A stretch of DNA of 64,000 nucleotides from Bacteroidales bacterium UBA7009 (GCA_002449665.1 DJXH01000027.1:1-64000); one strand, 5' to 3'; numbered from the stretch's first letter, positions 18,176 through 29,000 are shown. Made by a program: numbers and translations. The notes: a model not told the origin generated them from the sequence alone.

Positions 18176-21100
18176 ATGAAACGCCTTCTCTATAAGATGT
18201 TCTTAATGGCGGCAGTCGCTATTTGTATGTTGTCGAGCGATAACCTGTATGCACAGTGGACAACAGACCTGTTTAATTATAGTGCCTGCACAATCAATTA
18301 TTTCGATTGGGACTATGGTACGACCGACGGACAGAATTATAAGTGGGTGCCTAAATTGCGCAGTAATGCCGATGGGGAGCGTCATAAGATAATAACTACA
18401 GCCAACACTATCGGTACGGATCCCAATGTGCCGATTACGGAACTGCCTCAGGGGAATAATACTGCCATCAGACTTGGTACGAGTAAATACAATACCGTGT
18501 ATAACCATGGCAGTATAGTGAGTACAGAGTATGCAAAAGGCGGCGGTGTTATATTCCAATATAAAGTGACTGAGAATAATGCAGTTATCTATATTAACTA
18601 TGCTGCTATGCTGACTGACCCGATGCCGGATCATGTTAATGCATTGAAAGGAATTTTAGGAATGAACGCTTGGAATCCTTACCTGAACAAATACTCAAAG
18701 ATTAGTGATTACAAGACATTCTATGAGCCAACCGACTGGCAATTCCAACAGCCTTACGTAGATTTCTATCTCGGTGTTGACGGTTCAGAGATGGATTGTA
18801 CATTCTTGTATGAGTTGTTATATGATGAGAGTGGTCAGAAGATAACTTTGTCTTCTGACTGGAAGACTAAATCGTTTAGCATATCCGACGGCACTGCCAA
18901 CTATAATTACGATTCATATTATAAAGACTGGAGTCTGATGGCTGTTGACCTTACTCCCTACATTGGGCATACTATCTCTTTGGTGGCTGAATATCGCGAC
19001 TGCGCAATGGCCGGGTGGTACTACTTCCAAGAAGATACGCAATATGAATCCCCGCAAATATATACATGTGATGACCACCATTTGGCACGTCTTTACCTCA
19101 ATGCCTCTTGCTCACCCGCTGCCATCACACTCGACAATAAAGATTGCTCCAAAAGACAAGTAACCTGTTCGGCTCCTGTAGGTTTTGCCTCCTACAAGTG
19201 GTTCACGTCAACTAACCCTGATGTTACGCTTTCCACCTCACAGACATGCACTTATACTTTTACCAAGAACGGCGAAGAGAATGATTTGTGCTGTACTGTT
19301 ACAAGCCTGTTGACCAATGGCTGTGACACCGGGGAGACAACAATGAAACTTCATATAGTCAATGACTGTTTGGAAGAAGAAACGGTTAACCTTACTCTCT
19401 GCTCGTGCGACTTACCATACAGGTGGAACGGTATAGATTGCTCTGAAACAAAACAATATAATTATCAAACAGTTACATCTGACGGCTTGGCAGATAGTAT
19501 TGTTTACCTTAACCTTACAGTTCTTACTTCTACCGATATGCCTTTACAGGAGGCGGTGTTCTGTGAGGGAACAACCTACAACTGGTCGGGACATACGAGT
19601 TTTGGCAACTTAAGCGAGACAAAAACCTACTTTGATACCGTCTTCTATTCCACTACGGATTCTTATGGTAAGCGATGTGCGCAGTATTGCTACTCGTTTA
19701 GGCTTGATATGAATCCTAAAATTAACGTCGTATTATCTCAAACCCTTTGTTACGATGATGCGGCGGCTTTCTGGAGCGGACATAGTTTTGACAAACCTCT
19801 GCCTGCCGTATCAGCGGAGCCAATAACTATCTCTGTTTCAGAGACTATACCCTCACTGCTTACCGGCTGCGACAGTACCACTACATATAACCTTACGCTC
19901 AATCCTACTACCTACGGCACAGACAATCAGTGGGTTTGTGCCGACGATTTGGCATCAGCGGGCTTCACTTGGGGCGGAAAGACCTACTATACTCTGCCTG
20001 CTGTTGCACCCGTGCAAACACTTGTCGGTACCTATGGCTGTGATAGTATTGTTACGCTTAATCTGCAAGTGGATGAAGTGGTTGAAATAGAAGAAACCAC
20101 TACATTTTGTCTTAGCGACCTGCCCGACTTCAGTGCTGCGGAAGAATATACCTATACCTTTGTGCAGGATAATCATAGTTTGTCCGTCAAAGATACGCTT
20201 GGAGCCGAGCGACTTGGCAGGTATTATGTATATCGTGACACTGTGCGTAATATAAGAGGTTGCGACAGTGTACGTTACGCCTTAAAAGCGGCTGTTGTCC
20301 GCCCTGTCGTTATGCCTACCGAGGTACGCTACCGTTGCGCCAACGATATGATGGCTGGCGAAGACTGGTATATAGAGGGCTGGGCGGAACATAATGCCAA
20401 AGAGGAGTATGAGGCAATGGCTCTGCCCGGATTATATGAAGATACGCTCAGGTCAAAGTCGGGCGGGTGCGACAGCATTATCTATTCGCTTGAGATTATA
20501 GAATACACCGCCTACGCACGTTATAAGTTGTCTTTCACCGACCCCGAACCTGTGGACTATCGTACCAAACTCGGAACGGTCTATATCGCCGAAGGTGAGA
20601 GTTTCCGCTGTGGTAACAACGACTACAACTCAACAGGCGACCACGAGGAAAAAACGCAAACGATACACGGTTGCGACAGTATCATCGTCTTCCGCCTTGA
20701 GGTACTGCCTGATATGGAGCATATCTATGATACAGTATGCGAGAATATGCTACCGTATATATGGCACCATAACGACGGCGAAGACGGCAGTTATACCGCT
20801 TCCGGCGACTACACTTTCTCTACAAAGACCATACAAGCCACCGACTCTACGGCGGTGTTGCATCTCACCGTCTTGACGGCTACCTCTATGCCGGTTGAGA
20901 AAATCACAATATGCAGTACGGAAACATACGATTGGAGCGGACATCCGGCTTTCACTGGACTGAACGAAACGAAACTTTACACCGATACTGCCCGCTATAT
21001 ATATGGATGTGACAGTGTTTATTACACGCTCGACCTCACCGTCCTCCCCGCGCCTGCGGATAGTGTATACAGCCGTGTCGTCTGCAAAGGTGAGACCTAT

Positions 21101-22042
21101 ACGGATTCCTACTTCTCCGGCATAACCGCCGCAGATACCTATTACGCCTCTGTGCCTTACTTTGGTACTGCATGTGATAGTGTCAGGTACGTGCTTACAG
21201 TCAAAGATGACTGCTCCTCTATAGAAGCGACGGTCAAGGCAGACACCGTTTGCGCCGATGACAGCAATGCAAGAATAGCCGTGTCTATACTTGCCGGCAA
21301 GCCTGAGAGTATGGTCGTTCTTTTTGACGATAAGGGTCATAGTGCAGGGTGGCGTGATACGAGTATTACAGATGTTGCGGAATTGGAGCAAATAGTGTAT
21401 GTAGATATGCCTGTCGTGGCAGAAAAAGAAAAGTATCTGCGTCCTGATGATTATCCGTTTACTGTTCGTATATCAGATGCTTTTGGCGATGTTACCACTT
21501 ACGAAGGTACTATTACCGTTATCTATCCCTCTTGGGTGATAATGCAGCGTTGGCAGGATGTGCTTATGGTGCAAAACGAGCGTTATAACGGCGGTTTTGT
21601 CTTCTCCTCTATTGCTTGGGAGGCAGACGGCAGGACCGTAGAGGGCAGAGGTGAGCATAACGGTTATCTTCGAGTGGACGGAGGTCTTAAACCGGCAGTG
21701 GCTTACCGTGCTTTGCTTACTCGTGCTGACGATGGAAAGACTTTACCCACTTGTGATGTTTATTATACCGACACCGTTTCCGAAAAGACGTTGCTCAGTG
21801 AGGAAAGTATATATCTCTCTCCTCGTGGTGGTAACTATCGTATGGTGAAGGTGGAAGCCGACTGCTCCGGCTCCTATATTATCTATGCAGCCGATGGCAA
21901 GCAGATAGGCGGCGGCAAGTTTGGAGCGGAGTATATGCAGACTGACATTCAGTTTCCTCTCTCCGCCGCACAGGGTATATACCTTATTCGTTTCTCCACA
22001 GACAGCGGCAATATCATCACCCGAAAATGGCAGGTGAAGTAG
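18176..22042 (+). CDS. Array paralogue 3: GCDS-repeat secreted protein with T9SS tail
   Basis: 1288 residues, 28 bases after paralogue 2. Signal peptide to about residue 26 (LSSDNLYAQ). The head (DWDYGTTDGQNYKW, DPNVPITELP, AIRLGTSKY) is close to paralogue 4, not 2. An Ig-like domain follows near 330-395 (CSAPVGFASYKWFTS), then about ten repeats (400-1010). Several are long variants (VMPTEVRYRCANDMMAGEDW ... GGCDSIIYSLEI) that recur in the same order in paralogue 6. The C-terminal modules (VCADDSNARIAV ... LRPDDYPFTV; YPSWVIMQRWQDVL from about 1117; LTRADDGKTLPTC) and T9SS-like tail are nearly identical to paralogue 2. It is therefore a mosaic of pieces most like three different neighbours. 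No promoter seen in the short gap before it. Confidence 0.8.
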   Translation: MKRLLYKMFLMAAVAICMLSSDNLYAQWTTDLFNYSACTINYFDWDYGTTDGQNYKWVPKLRSNADGERHKIITTANTIGTDPNVPITELPQGNNTAIRLGTSKYNTVYNHGSIVSTEYAKGGGVIFQYKVTENNAVIYINYAAMLTDPMPDHVNALKGILGMNAWNPYLNKYSKISDYKTFYEPTDWQFQQPYVDFYLGVDGSEMDCTFLYELLYDESGQKITLSSDWKTKSFSISDGTANYNYDSYYKDWSLMAVDLTPYIGHTISLVAEYRDCAMAGWYYFQEDTQYESPQIYTCDDHHLARLYLNASCSPAAITLDNKDCSKRQVTCSAPVGFASYKWFTSTNPDVTLSTSQTCTYTFTKNGEENDLCCTVTSLLTNGCDTGETTMKLHIVNDCLEEETVNLTLCSCDLPYRWNGIDCSETKQYNYQTVTSDGLADSIVYLNLTVLTSTDMPLQEAVFCEGTTYNWSGHTSFGNLSETKTYFDTVFYSTTDSYGKRCAQYCYSFRLDMNPKINVVLSQTLCYDDAAAFWSGHSFDKPLPAVSAEPITISVSETIPSLLTGCDSTTTYNLTLNPTTYGTDNQWVCADDLASAGFTWGGKTYYTLPAVAPVQTLVGTYGCDSIVTLNLQVDEVVEIEETTTFCLSDLPDFSAAEEYTYTFVQDNHSLSVKDTLGAERLGRYYVYRDTVRNIRGCDSVRYALKAAVVRPVVMPTEVRYRCANDMMAGEDWYIEGWAEHNAKEEYEAMALPGLYEDTLRSKSGGCDSIIYSLEIIEYTAYARYKLSFTDPEPVDYRTKLGTVYIAEGESFRCGNNDYNSTGDHEEKTQTIHGCDSIIVFRLEVLPDMEHIYDTVCENMLPYIWHHNDGEDGSYTASGDYTFSTKTIQATDSTAVLHLTVLTATSMPVEKITICSTETYDWSGHPAFTGLNETKLYTDTARYIYGCDSVYYTLDLTVLPAPADSVYSRVVCKGETYTDSYFSGITAADTYYASVPYFGTACDSVRYVLTVKDDCSSIEATVKADTVCADDSNARIAVSILAGKPESMVVLFDDKGHSAGWRDTSITDVAELEQIVYVDMPVVAEKEKYLRPDDYPFTVRISDAFGDVTTYEGTITVIYPSWVIMQRWQDVLMVQNERYNGGFVFSSIAWEADGRTVEGRGEHNGYLRVDGGLKPAVAYRALLTRADDGKTLPTCDVYYTDTVSEKTLLSEESIYLSPRGGNYRMVKVEADCSGSYIIYAADGKQIGGGKFGAEYMQTDIQFPLSAAQGIYLIRFSTDSGNIITRKWQVK
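21527..22042 (+). repeat. Duplicated 3' segment, copy 2
   Basis: Partner of 17632-18147: the same coding module and C-terminus with scattered substitutions (for example NGGFVFSS against NGGYVFSA). The least alike part is the short stretch after LPTCDVYY. Confidence 0.85.
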
Positions 22043-22102
22043 GCTGATGTGAGTGAAAATAGGTATAAAATAAGACAAAACAGATTAAAATATCAACAAA
22101 TT

Positions 22103-22144
22103 AGTGCAAATGTTTGCAAAAACATTTGCACTTTTGTATCTTTG
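22103..22144 (+). promoter_or_regulatory. Array promoter with dyad operator (paralogues 4-5)
   Basis: TTTG at 22113-22116, 20 bases, TATCTTTG at 22137-22144. The -33 lies inside a perfect 13-bp inverted repeat, 22103-22115 with 22120-22132. The core word TGCAAATGTTTGCA at 22105-22118 recurs exactly at the promoter of paralogue 6, at the same distance from the -7 box. A protein bound there would compete with RNA polymerase; the regulator is unknown. Confidence 0.65.
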
Positions 22145-22183
22145 CAGCCCAAAATGTAAGTAATGTCGTAAATTCTATATCTT

Positions 22184-24217
22184 ATGAAAAATATAATGGG
22201 AAAAACAACCCTTGTGGTTTTGTTTTTTGCGGCTGCGATGTCAATGAGTGCTCAAGGTAAGTATGACCTGCTTAACAGCGATTTTGCAACGGTGAAATAC
22301 TATAACTGGGACTATGGTACGGAAGATGGACAGACATACGGCTGGCTGTTCTCACAGCCTACAGGCGGTATGTCTCCCGATGCAACACGTCAGAAAATCA
22401 TCACGTCTGCCAACTCTACCGGCAACGACCCCAACGTGCCGATAGCAGACCTGCCTTCAGGTGCTACATCCGCTCTGCGCCTTGGTACTACAGGATATGA
22501 AACGACATACGGCATAGACAATCAAGGGAATGTTACTGTTGAAAGTACGGAGTTTGCCAAAGGCGGCGGTGCTGCTGTTTCTTTTACCGTAACACAAGAG
22601 AATGCACTGCTTTTCGTCAATTATGCCACTATCTTGACAGCATCGCTTAACGACCATTATAATACTATGGTAAATCTTGTAGGTCAGCAAGTGTATAATC
22701 CCTATACCGGTGGTTACTCATACATAGGCGATGCGGCACTCTTTGAGTATCCGAACGACTGGCAGTACCAGCAACCTTATGTTCACATGTATCTCGGCGT
22801 TGACGGTCAAGAATTGGATTGTGCCACTCGCTATCAAGTGCTTTATGACGAAACCGGTACGCCCATCACGCTCACCAACGCTTGGAGGTCAACTTCGTTT
22901 GACATACCTGACGGACAAGTATATTACCACTACGATGCTTACTATAAACCGTGGGCAGTAATGGCGATAGACCTTACTCCATATATCGGTCATACAGTAT
23001 CTTTCGGTGCCGAATACAAAGACTGCGCTATGGCAGGTTACTATTTTTATGAGGAAGATACCAATTACGACTATGCGCAAATTTATACTTGCGACGACCA
23101 CCATCTTGCACGTCTCTATATGAGCATATCCTGCTCTCCTGCCGGTGATGGTATAACGGTGGAGAGTCCGTTGCAAATAACGGCGGAGAACTGCAAGACA
23201 CGGCAAATTTCTCTCCAAGCACCTGAAGGCTTCGCTTCCTATCAGTGGTATGCTTCCACTAATCCGAGTCAGGTGCTTTCTTCTACGCAAACCTGCAATT
23301 ACTCTTTCCCCTCCGGGGCTAAAGAGGCTTATATCTATTGCAAGGTAACGAGCAATATGACCCTTGGTTGCACCTACGAAACGACCACTCTGCAACTCTA
23401 TTTGGAAAATACTTGCACTTGCGAATCGGAGATAACCGTGCCTGAGAACGTCTGCGCAGATGCTGAAAAGATTGTGATAGATATGAACTATACCACCGGC
23501 GAACCGACATCGTTTGATGTTGTTTTTGACGAGATAGCACAGGCTCAAGGGTTCCAAAATATAACAGGTCAGACTATATTGAATCCCAAGAAAATAGAGA
23601 TTCCTATGCCTCAACCGGAAACAGGGTATATTCGCCCCGACCGCTATAATGCCACTCTCGTTATACATCAGAGTTGCGATGAAGATAAGGTCGTTCCGTT
23701 CGGGTTCTATGTCCTTTACCCCTCTTCCGTGATAGTTCAGAAATGGAGCGATGTGATGGCTGTGAAGAACGCAACCAACAACGGCGGCTACACCTTCTCC
23801 GCCATACGCTGGTATAGGAACGGCGAAAATATACCCGGGCAAGGGAATACAGGCAGTTATATATACGTCTATCCTTCCACCTTCGGTATAGGCGATCAGT
23901 ATTGGGCAGAACTGACACGTGCTGACGATGGTAAGACTTTCTGCACCTGTCCTATAAACATAGAGCAGCCCGAAACGGCTATGCCCGAAAGGGAGCAGAA
24001 GATAATTATTACCGCCGAGCAGGATCTGCTGCATATTTCCGCTGTGAGTGCAGGCGAGTATGTGATATACGATATGACAGGTCAAGTGGCAGGCAGAGGA
24101 AGTTTTGAAGCAGGCGACCGGACTATCACTTTGCACCCCGCCGCTACGGGAACATACCTAATCTGCTTTACGCTTGCAGACGGTACGCGAGAAACACGAA
24201 AGGTGTTTATATATTGA
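22184..24217 (+). CDS. Array paralogue 4: repeat-less form with T9SS tail
   Basis: 677 residues. Signal peptide MGKTTLVVLFFAAAMSMSAQ after a short N-terminus; head domain to about residue 330, close to paralogue 3 (NWDYGTEDGQTYGW, DPNVPIADLP, DLTPYIGHTVSFGAEYKDCA); Ig-like domain about 340-410 (QAPEGFASYQWYAS). There are no GCDS repeats. The conserved modules follow directly: VCADAEKIVIDM ... IRPDRYNATL (about 423-505), YPSSVIVQKWSDVM ... LTRADDGKTFCTC (511-590), and a T9SS-like tail (YVIYDMTGQVAGRGSF, GTYLICF). It has its own promoter with the dyad operator, so it is probably a separate transcription unit. Confidence 0.8.
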   Translation: MKNIMGKTTLVVLFFAAAMSMSAQGKYDLLNSDFATVKYYNWDYGTEDGQTYGWLFSQPTGGMSPDATRQKIITSANSTGNDPNVPIADLPSGATSALRLGTTGYETTYGIDNQGNVTVESTEFAKGGGAAVSFTVTQENALLFVNYATILTASLNDHYNTMVNLVGQQVYNPYTGGYSYIGDAALFEYPNDWQYQQPYVHMYLGVDGQELDCATRYQVLYDETGTPITLTNAWRSTSFDIPDGQVYYHYDAYYKPWAVMAIDLTPYIGHTVSFGAEYKDCAMAGYYFYEEDTNYDYAQIYTCDDHHLARLYMSISCSPAGDGITVESPLQITAENCKTRQISLQAPEGFASYQWYASTNPSQVLSSTQTCNYSFPSGAKEAYIYCKVTSNMTLGCTYETTTLQLYLENTCTCESEITVPENVCADAEKIVIDMNYTTGEPTSFDVVFDEIAQAQGFQNITGQTILNPKKIEIPMPQPETGYIRPDRYNATLVIHQSCDEDKVVPFGFYVLYPSSVIVQKWSDVMAVKNATNNGGYTFSAIRWYRNGENIPGQGNTGSYIYVYPSTFGIGDQYWAELTRADDGKTFCTCPINIEQPETAMPEREQKIIITAEQDLLHISAVSAGEYVIYDMTGQVAGRGSFEAGDRTITLHPAATGTYLICFTLADGTRETRKVFIY

Positions 24218-24233
24218 TAGAAAACTCTAATAA

Positions 24234-24272
24234 AAAGTGTGCCTTTCGCTCAGATATGGCACACTTTGTTTT
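24234..24272 (+). terminator. Hairpin between paralogues 4 and 5 (terminator or attenuator)
   Basis: AAAGTGTGCC (24234-24243) pairs perfectly with GGCACACTTT (24258-24267), 10 bp with a 14-base loop, followed by GTTTT. It lies 17 bases after one stop and 10 bases before the next start, so it may end part of the transcripts or reduce expression of paralogue 5. Confidence 0.5.
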
Positions 24273-24277
24273 ATAAG

Positions 24278-25927
24278 ATGAAGATGTATAAACTCATATT
24301 GTTATCCTTGTTTGCAGGGATGTGCGGCGTGTTTCAAATGTCGGCACAGAGTTGTTTTGGTATGACCGAACTGAATGCATCATCGTCAGTCCGTCTGATT
24401 GACAGAGATATCTATCTTGCCGAGGTAACGCAAACCAAGGACAATGACGGTAAGGTGACCAACCACTATACCTATGGCTGGAAAAGCACTTTGTCTTCAG
24501 ACGATCATCCACGTCAGACGCTGATGACAGCACCCGACACTGACCCGCTGTGCCCGCAGTTGAGCGTCTTGCCGCCTGACGAAAAGACTTCCATTCGCCT
24601 TGCTTCCAATGGCTATCTTTTGCCTACCGACTCTGCTAAAGGGGAGATGATATACTACGATTTTACGGTTACATCCAAGCGACCGTTCCTCGTGGTAAAA
24701 CACGCGGCGGTGTTGCAAAACCCCGACCATGCGATAAAAGATATTTATCCGCGATATGCTGTGCCGTGGTGCAGGGTAGGGCTGTTTGTGAAAGACAGCC
24801 TTTATGAGCGGCTCTCCATAGACCATTGTCCCGCTTTGCCCGAGACGATAAAAGATTTTACTGCTTTTACCGATGCAGAGGGTCAGTCAGCCTTGTGGCT
24901 TGACTGGCGGACGGATACGATTAACTTGAAAGAGTTTGTCGGGCAAACGGTGTCCGTTGTGCTTGACTGCCGCGATTGTGCTTTGAAGCGTTGGATAGAC
25001 GATAAGAGGACGGCTTTCGATTTTTGTGAAGAGCATCACCGTGCTCGTATGTATGCGCATCTCTCGTGTGCTGCGGAGTTTAATTATACCTGTGAGGGTA
25101 CGTTCACCGCTCCTGACACTATCTGTGCCGATGCCGGCTCTTTTGTTTTGGAAAATCATTTTACCGAAGGTACTATACTCAGTTACGATTTGCGGTTTAG
25201 CGAAAATGCTTTGGCAGAGGGGTTTGCCGATTGTTCTTATAAAGTTCTGCCGAACGATACGGCTTCCATCGTTGTCCCTGTTCCGCAGAAGAGCGGTTCT
25301 TATCCACGCCCGGATGATTACACGCTTGACCTTGTGCTGCATACACGTTGTGATAATGATACGGTCATACCTGTAAAATTTAGGTTGTTCTACCCGTCGT
25401 GGGTTGTGTTCCAGCGTTGGAACGATGTGCTGTCAGTTGCCAACAAAGACTATAACGGCGGATATGAGATAAGCGATGTAGTGTGGTATAAGGACGGAAA
25501 AGAGGTACAGGGTTTTGGTGAACACGGAGCGTGGTATCAAGAGCGGGGCGGCTTTGAGTATGACTATATAGAAGAGCTGACGGGCGATAGTGTGTCGTCT
25601 AATGTCTATTATGTCGGTTTGGTACGTAGCGGCGAGATCAAGCGCATCTGCTCTTGCAGATTCTCTCCTCGTGAGCAGGAGCAAAAGACTATGTTTGGTA
25701 AGCCTGCTATAGTCGTAGAAAATGCTGCCGATGGTTCGCGCCGAATTAAAGCCAATAAAACAGGCGAATATAGGGTATATACATATATGGGGACAATGTT
25801 GAAGCAAGGTTATCTCGCCGCCGGAGAGCAGTTGTTTTTGCCTCAACATTCATCAGTTGAGTTGCTTGTTTTCTACCCTGATAGCAATTCTCAACCTATC
25901 GTTTTGCGTATATATTCTTTAAGATAA
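24278..25927 (+). CDS. Array paralogue 5: shortest form with T9SS tail
   Basis: 549 residues. Signal peptide to about residue 25 (LFAGMCGVFQMSAQ); head domain about 26-265 of the class shared with paralogue 7 (DDHPRQTLMTAP, LSVLPPDEKTSIRLAS). There is no Ig-like domain and no GCDS repeat. The modules ICADAGSFVLEN ... PRPDDYTLDL (from about 284) and YPSWVVFQRWNDVL (from about 370) are present, but the usual LTRADDGKT is diverged here to GLVRSGEIKRICSC. The tail (YRVYTYMGTMLKQGYL) is T9SS-like but ends weakly (LLVFYPDSNSQPIVLRIY). ATG 24278 is chosen because it starts the signal peptide; ATG 24284 is also possible. Confidence 0.75.
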   Translation: MKMYKLILLSLFAGMCGVFQMSAQSCFGMTELNASSSVRLIDRDIYLAEVTQTKDNDGKVTNHYTYGWKSTLSSDDHPRQTLMTAPDTDPLCPQLSVLPPDEKTSIRLASNGYLLPTDSAKGEMIYYDFTVTSKRPFLVVKHAAVLQNPDHAIKDIYPRYAVPWCRVGLFVKDSLYERLSIDHCPALPETIKDFTAFTDAEGQSALWLDWRTDTINLKEFVGQTVSVVLDCRDCALKRWIDDKRTAFDFCEEHHRARMYAHLSCAAEFNYTCEGTFTAPDTICADAGSFVLENHFTEGTILSYDLRFSENALAEGFADCSYKVLPNDTASIVVPVPQKSGSYPRPDDYTLDLVLHTRCDNDTVIPVKFRLFYPSWVVFQRWNDVLSVANKDYNGGYEISDVVWYKDGKEVQGFGEHGAWYQERGGFEYDYIEELTGDSVSSNVYYVGLVRSGEIKRICSCRFSPREQEQKTMFGKPAIVVENAADGSRRIKANKTGEYRVYTYMGTMLKQGYLAAGEQLFLPQHSSVELLVFYPDSNSQPIVLRIYSLR

Positions 25928-25974
25928 ATTGTTCAAATAGACATAATTTTCAGTTATATTGCTGAAAAAATGTA

Positions 25975-26022
25975 AGAAATTGTGCAAATGTTTGCACAAT
26001 TTCTGTTTTTTATGTACTTTTG
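25975..26022 (+). promoter_or_regulatory. Array promoter with dyad operator (paralogue 6 onward)
   Basis: TTTG at 25991-25994, 20 bases, TACTTTTG at 26015-26022. The -33 is the right arm of a perfect 14-bp inverted repeat (25975-25988 with 25991-26004). The central TGCAAATGTTTGCA at 25983-25996 is identical to the one before paralogue 4 and equally placed. Probably drives paralogues 6 and 7 and the two barrel genes. Confidence 0.65.
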
Positions 26023-26069
26023 CAGCCTAACTGCGGTGTATATATTTCCAAAAAACTAACACCCTGCCT

Positions 26070-29000
26070 ATGAAAAGACTTAAATTACATCTTGTTTCGC
26101 TCCTTATCCTGCTTATTTTCACAGGCTTATCTTCGTATGCACAGACCTGCTGCCCTGTTAAAAGTCCGCTTGGTTGGCGCGACCAATTTATGTTTAATAT
26201 GAGTGGCGATAACATTACCTCACAGACGTTTAGAGATAATGATGAAGATTGGGCTACTATTACTAACTATGCAGGTAGTCAATTCCGTAATGACCACGAC
26301 TATTTTCTTCGCATTACTGCCACATCCACCCGCTCTGATGTAAACTCAGACGACAGGTTAGTACTCTGTTGGTGGTTAGGTACTTCCACTTATGGGAAAA
26401 CTCAAAATTATGCCGGTTTTACAGGACCGGTTGCCGGTACTTACTACCTTCAGGAACCGTTTATTTATGAGTTTGGTCCCTACTATTCTTACTATTCTTA
26501 TTATTGGGGATGGCAATACGGCAGTAGTCCTGCATCTCCTGCCTTGGTGCAGTATAAGCGATTCAGTGGATATACAAATAGCGGTTGGTTTGAGTGGGTT
26601 AATCCGTTTTCCTCGTATGTTCACCCGCGGAATAACCAGTATGATTATGTGGCGTTTAACAACTATCGTGTAGAAGTGTCGGCAGGGGATAACGGACGTT
26701 TGTTTGTGGCCATATACAGGGCAGACGATTGCGAGCCTACGATGACTATAGGTACCAAAACCGACCCGGATGTGAATAAACTGACTACCTCGGTGAACGG
26801 CAGCGGTACGCTTGGCGTTGTTCCAGAATGTGAGTATCATACTACAGGCGAGACTATTACCCTCACTCCAACACCTGCTAATTCATCTATCTGTTTTACG
26901 GGCTTTACAGGCGCGGATGCATCATACGTCACCGACAACGGCAACGGCACTTACCGCCTGACAATGCAAGCGCGAGAGATGGAGATAACAGCCAACTTCG
27001 GCAGTTGTGAGAAAGATAGTGTTATTACCGACACCATCTGCACAGGCACAACCTACGATCTTGCTTACCTGCGCTCAATAAGACCGTATTTGCCTGCCGC
27101 ACAAGTAAACACCTTTGTTGAGACCAAATATACCCCCGATGACAGCAAAGAGGCAGATATAACTGCCACTTGGACAGGTACGGTAACGACCACTAACGGC
27201 AAGACCAACTACACCATTAATGTGCTGACTGCCAAGTCGTATAGCGAGACCATAGCACAGATACTTTGCCAAGCCGAACTTGAGAGTTTCTGGGCTGCCC
27301 ATTCCTTCTCTGACCCTGTTCCGGCGATTGACGGCAGACCAGTTCAGACAACTGCTGTTGAGCAGTTTACAACCCGCTATGGCTGCGATAGTGTTGTAAC
27401 GTACAACCTTACCATTAACCCCACCACCTATGGTGTCGCTACAAAATGGATATGCAGTAACGAACTTGTTACTAACGGTTTTACTTGGTGGGGAACGACC
27501 TACAAGGAGGTGCCTGCCGTAGCTCCGACGCATACATATATGCATCGTCTCTACAACTGCGATTCTATCGTAACTCTTGATATTCAAGTTTGTTGGGCAG
27601 ATACTCTCTACGATACTATACGTGTATGCTCGTTTGATAATTTCTCCTACAACTGGACTAAGACTAACAAAGGTGCGCAAAGTAAGACATCAGCCGACCT
27701 TAAGCCTTATTCCGATGTTGCTTATTTAGTTGACTCTATCAATGAGATAAAGTACGACTGCCTGATGGCAGACCCGAACGATTATCTTTTCTGCGACTCG
27801 ATATGGTATCTTGTTGTTATGCTGCAAGATGAGCCGATTGTAAAAGAAGCATCGTTCTCTCTGTGCCAAGCAGATTTGCCTGATTTTGCCGCAGGTGAGA
27901 CATATCCCTATACATTTGCTGATGAAACAGGCAACACGCATATAGTGAACATTACCGATACCGCTACTGCCGAAAAAAGCGGCAATGTCTATGTCTATCG
28001 TGATACGGTGCGCTCTGCGGGCGGCTGCGACAGCGCCTATTATATACTGAATGTCAAGACAGTGAACCGCATCGTAATGCCAACGGAAAAACGCTATCGT
28101 TGTGAGGGTAGCAACGAGTCGGGCGACTCGTGGTATATCCCGGGGTTTGACGAGCATAACGACAAAGAGGAGTACGAGAATATGGCAGAGCCGGGTTACT
28201 ATGAGGACATTCTCAAATCTGCCAACGGCTGCGATAGTATTGTATATTCTCTCGAAGTAATAGAACTGCCGACATACAGCGAGTATTCAGTTTGGACCTT
28301 CACCGGCGTACAGCGTTTTGATACCCGTATCAAGATAGTCGAACCTATATATATAAACGAAGGCGATTCCTACCGTTGCGGCGATACCGACTATAAAGAA
28401 TCAGGTACGCACGAAGAGCATACCCATACCGTTCCAGTCAACGGTTATAGTTGCGACAGCGTTATCGTATTTACTCTCGTAGTGCTTGATAACGTGGAGA
28501 ATATATACGATACTATATGCGCCGGTGAGCAATACACTTGGCATAAACTTGTGTCTGACACTCCGCAAGACTCCGTATATGAGACATCCGGCACTTACAC
28601 CTTCTACACCAAGACAACGGTAGGTACAGACTCGGTGGCAATGCTTCATTTGCAAGTGATGCCCGCCGCCGTGGACAGCGCATATACCCGCACTATTTGC
28701 TATGGCGATACATATACCGACAGTCATTTTACCGCGCTGACCCAAGCAGAAACGTATGATGCATATACAAAGTATTCGATTTTTGACTGCGATAGTGTTC
28801 ATTATAGTCTGACACTCAATGTGGTAATGCCGGTTGAAATGCCCGTAGATACTGCATACCGCTGCTTTAACGAAGGTGCATATATATGGAGAATAGATGA
28901 TTGGAAGGAGCATAACGAGCGTTATGAGCAAGTGTTTGAAGATAGTCTTTATCTTGATACCCTGCGCTCTGTAGGCGGTTCTGACAGTGTCTATTATGCT

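Noticed and set aside
22889..24136. A 415-codon minus-strand open frame opposite paralogue 4
   Set aside because: Same reason: composition is Cys/His/Arg-rich as in antisense frames and no family motif is visible.
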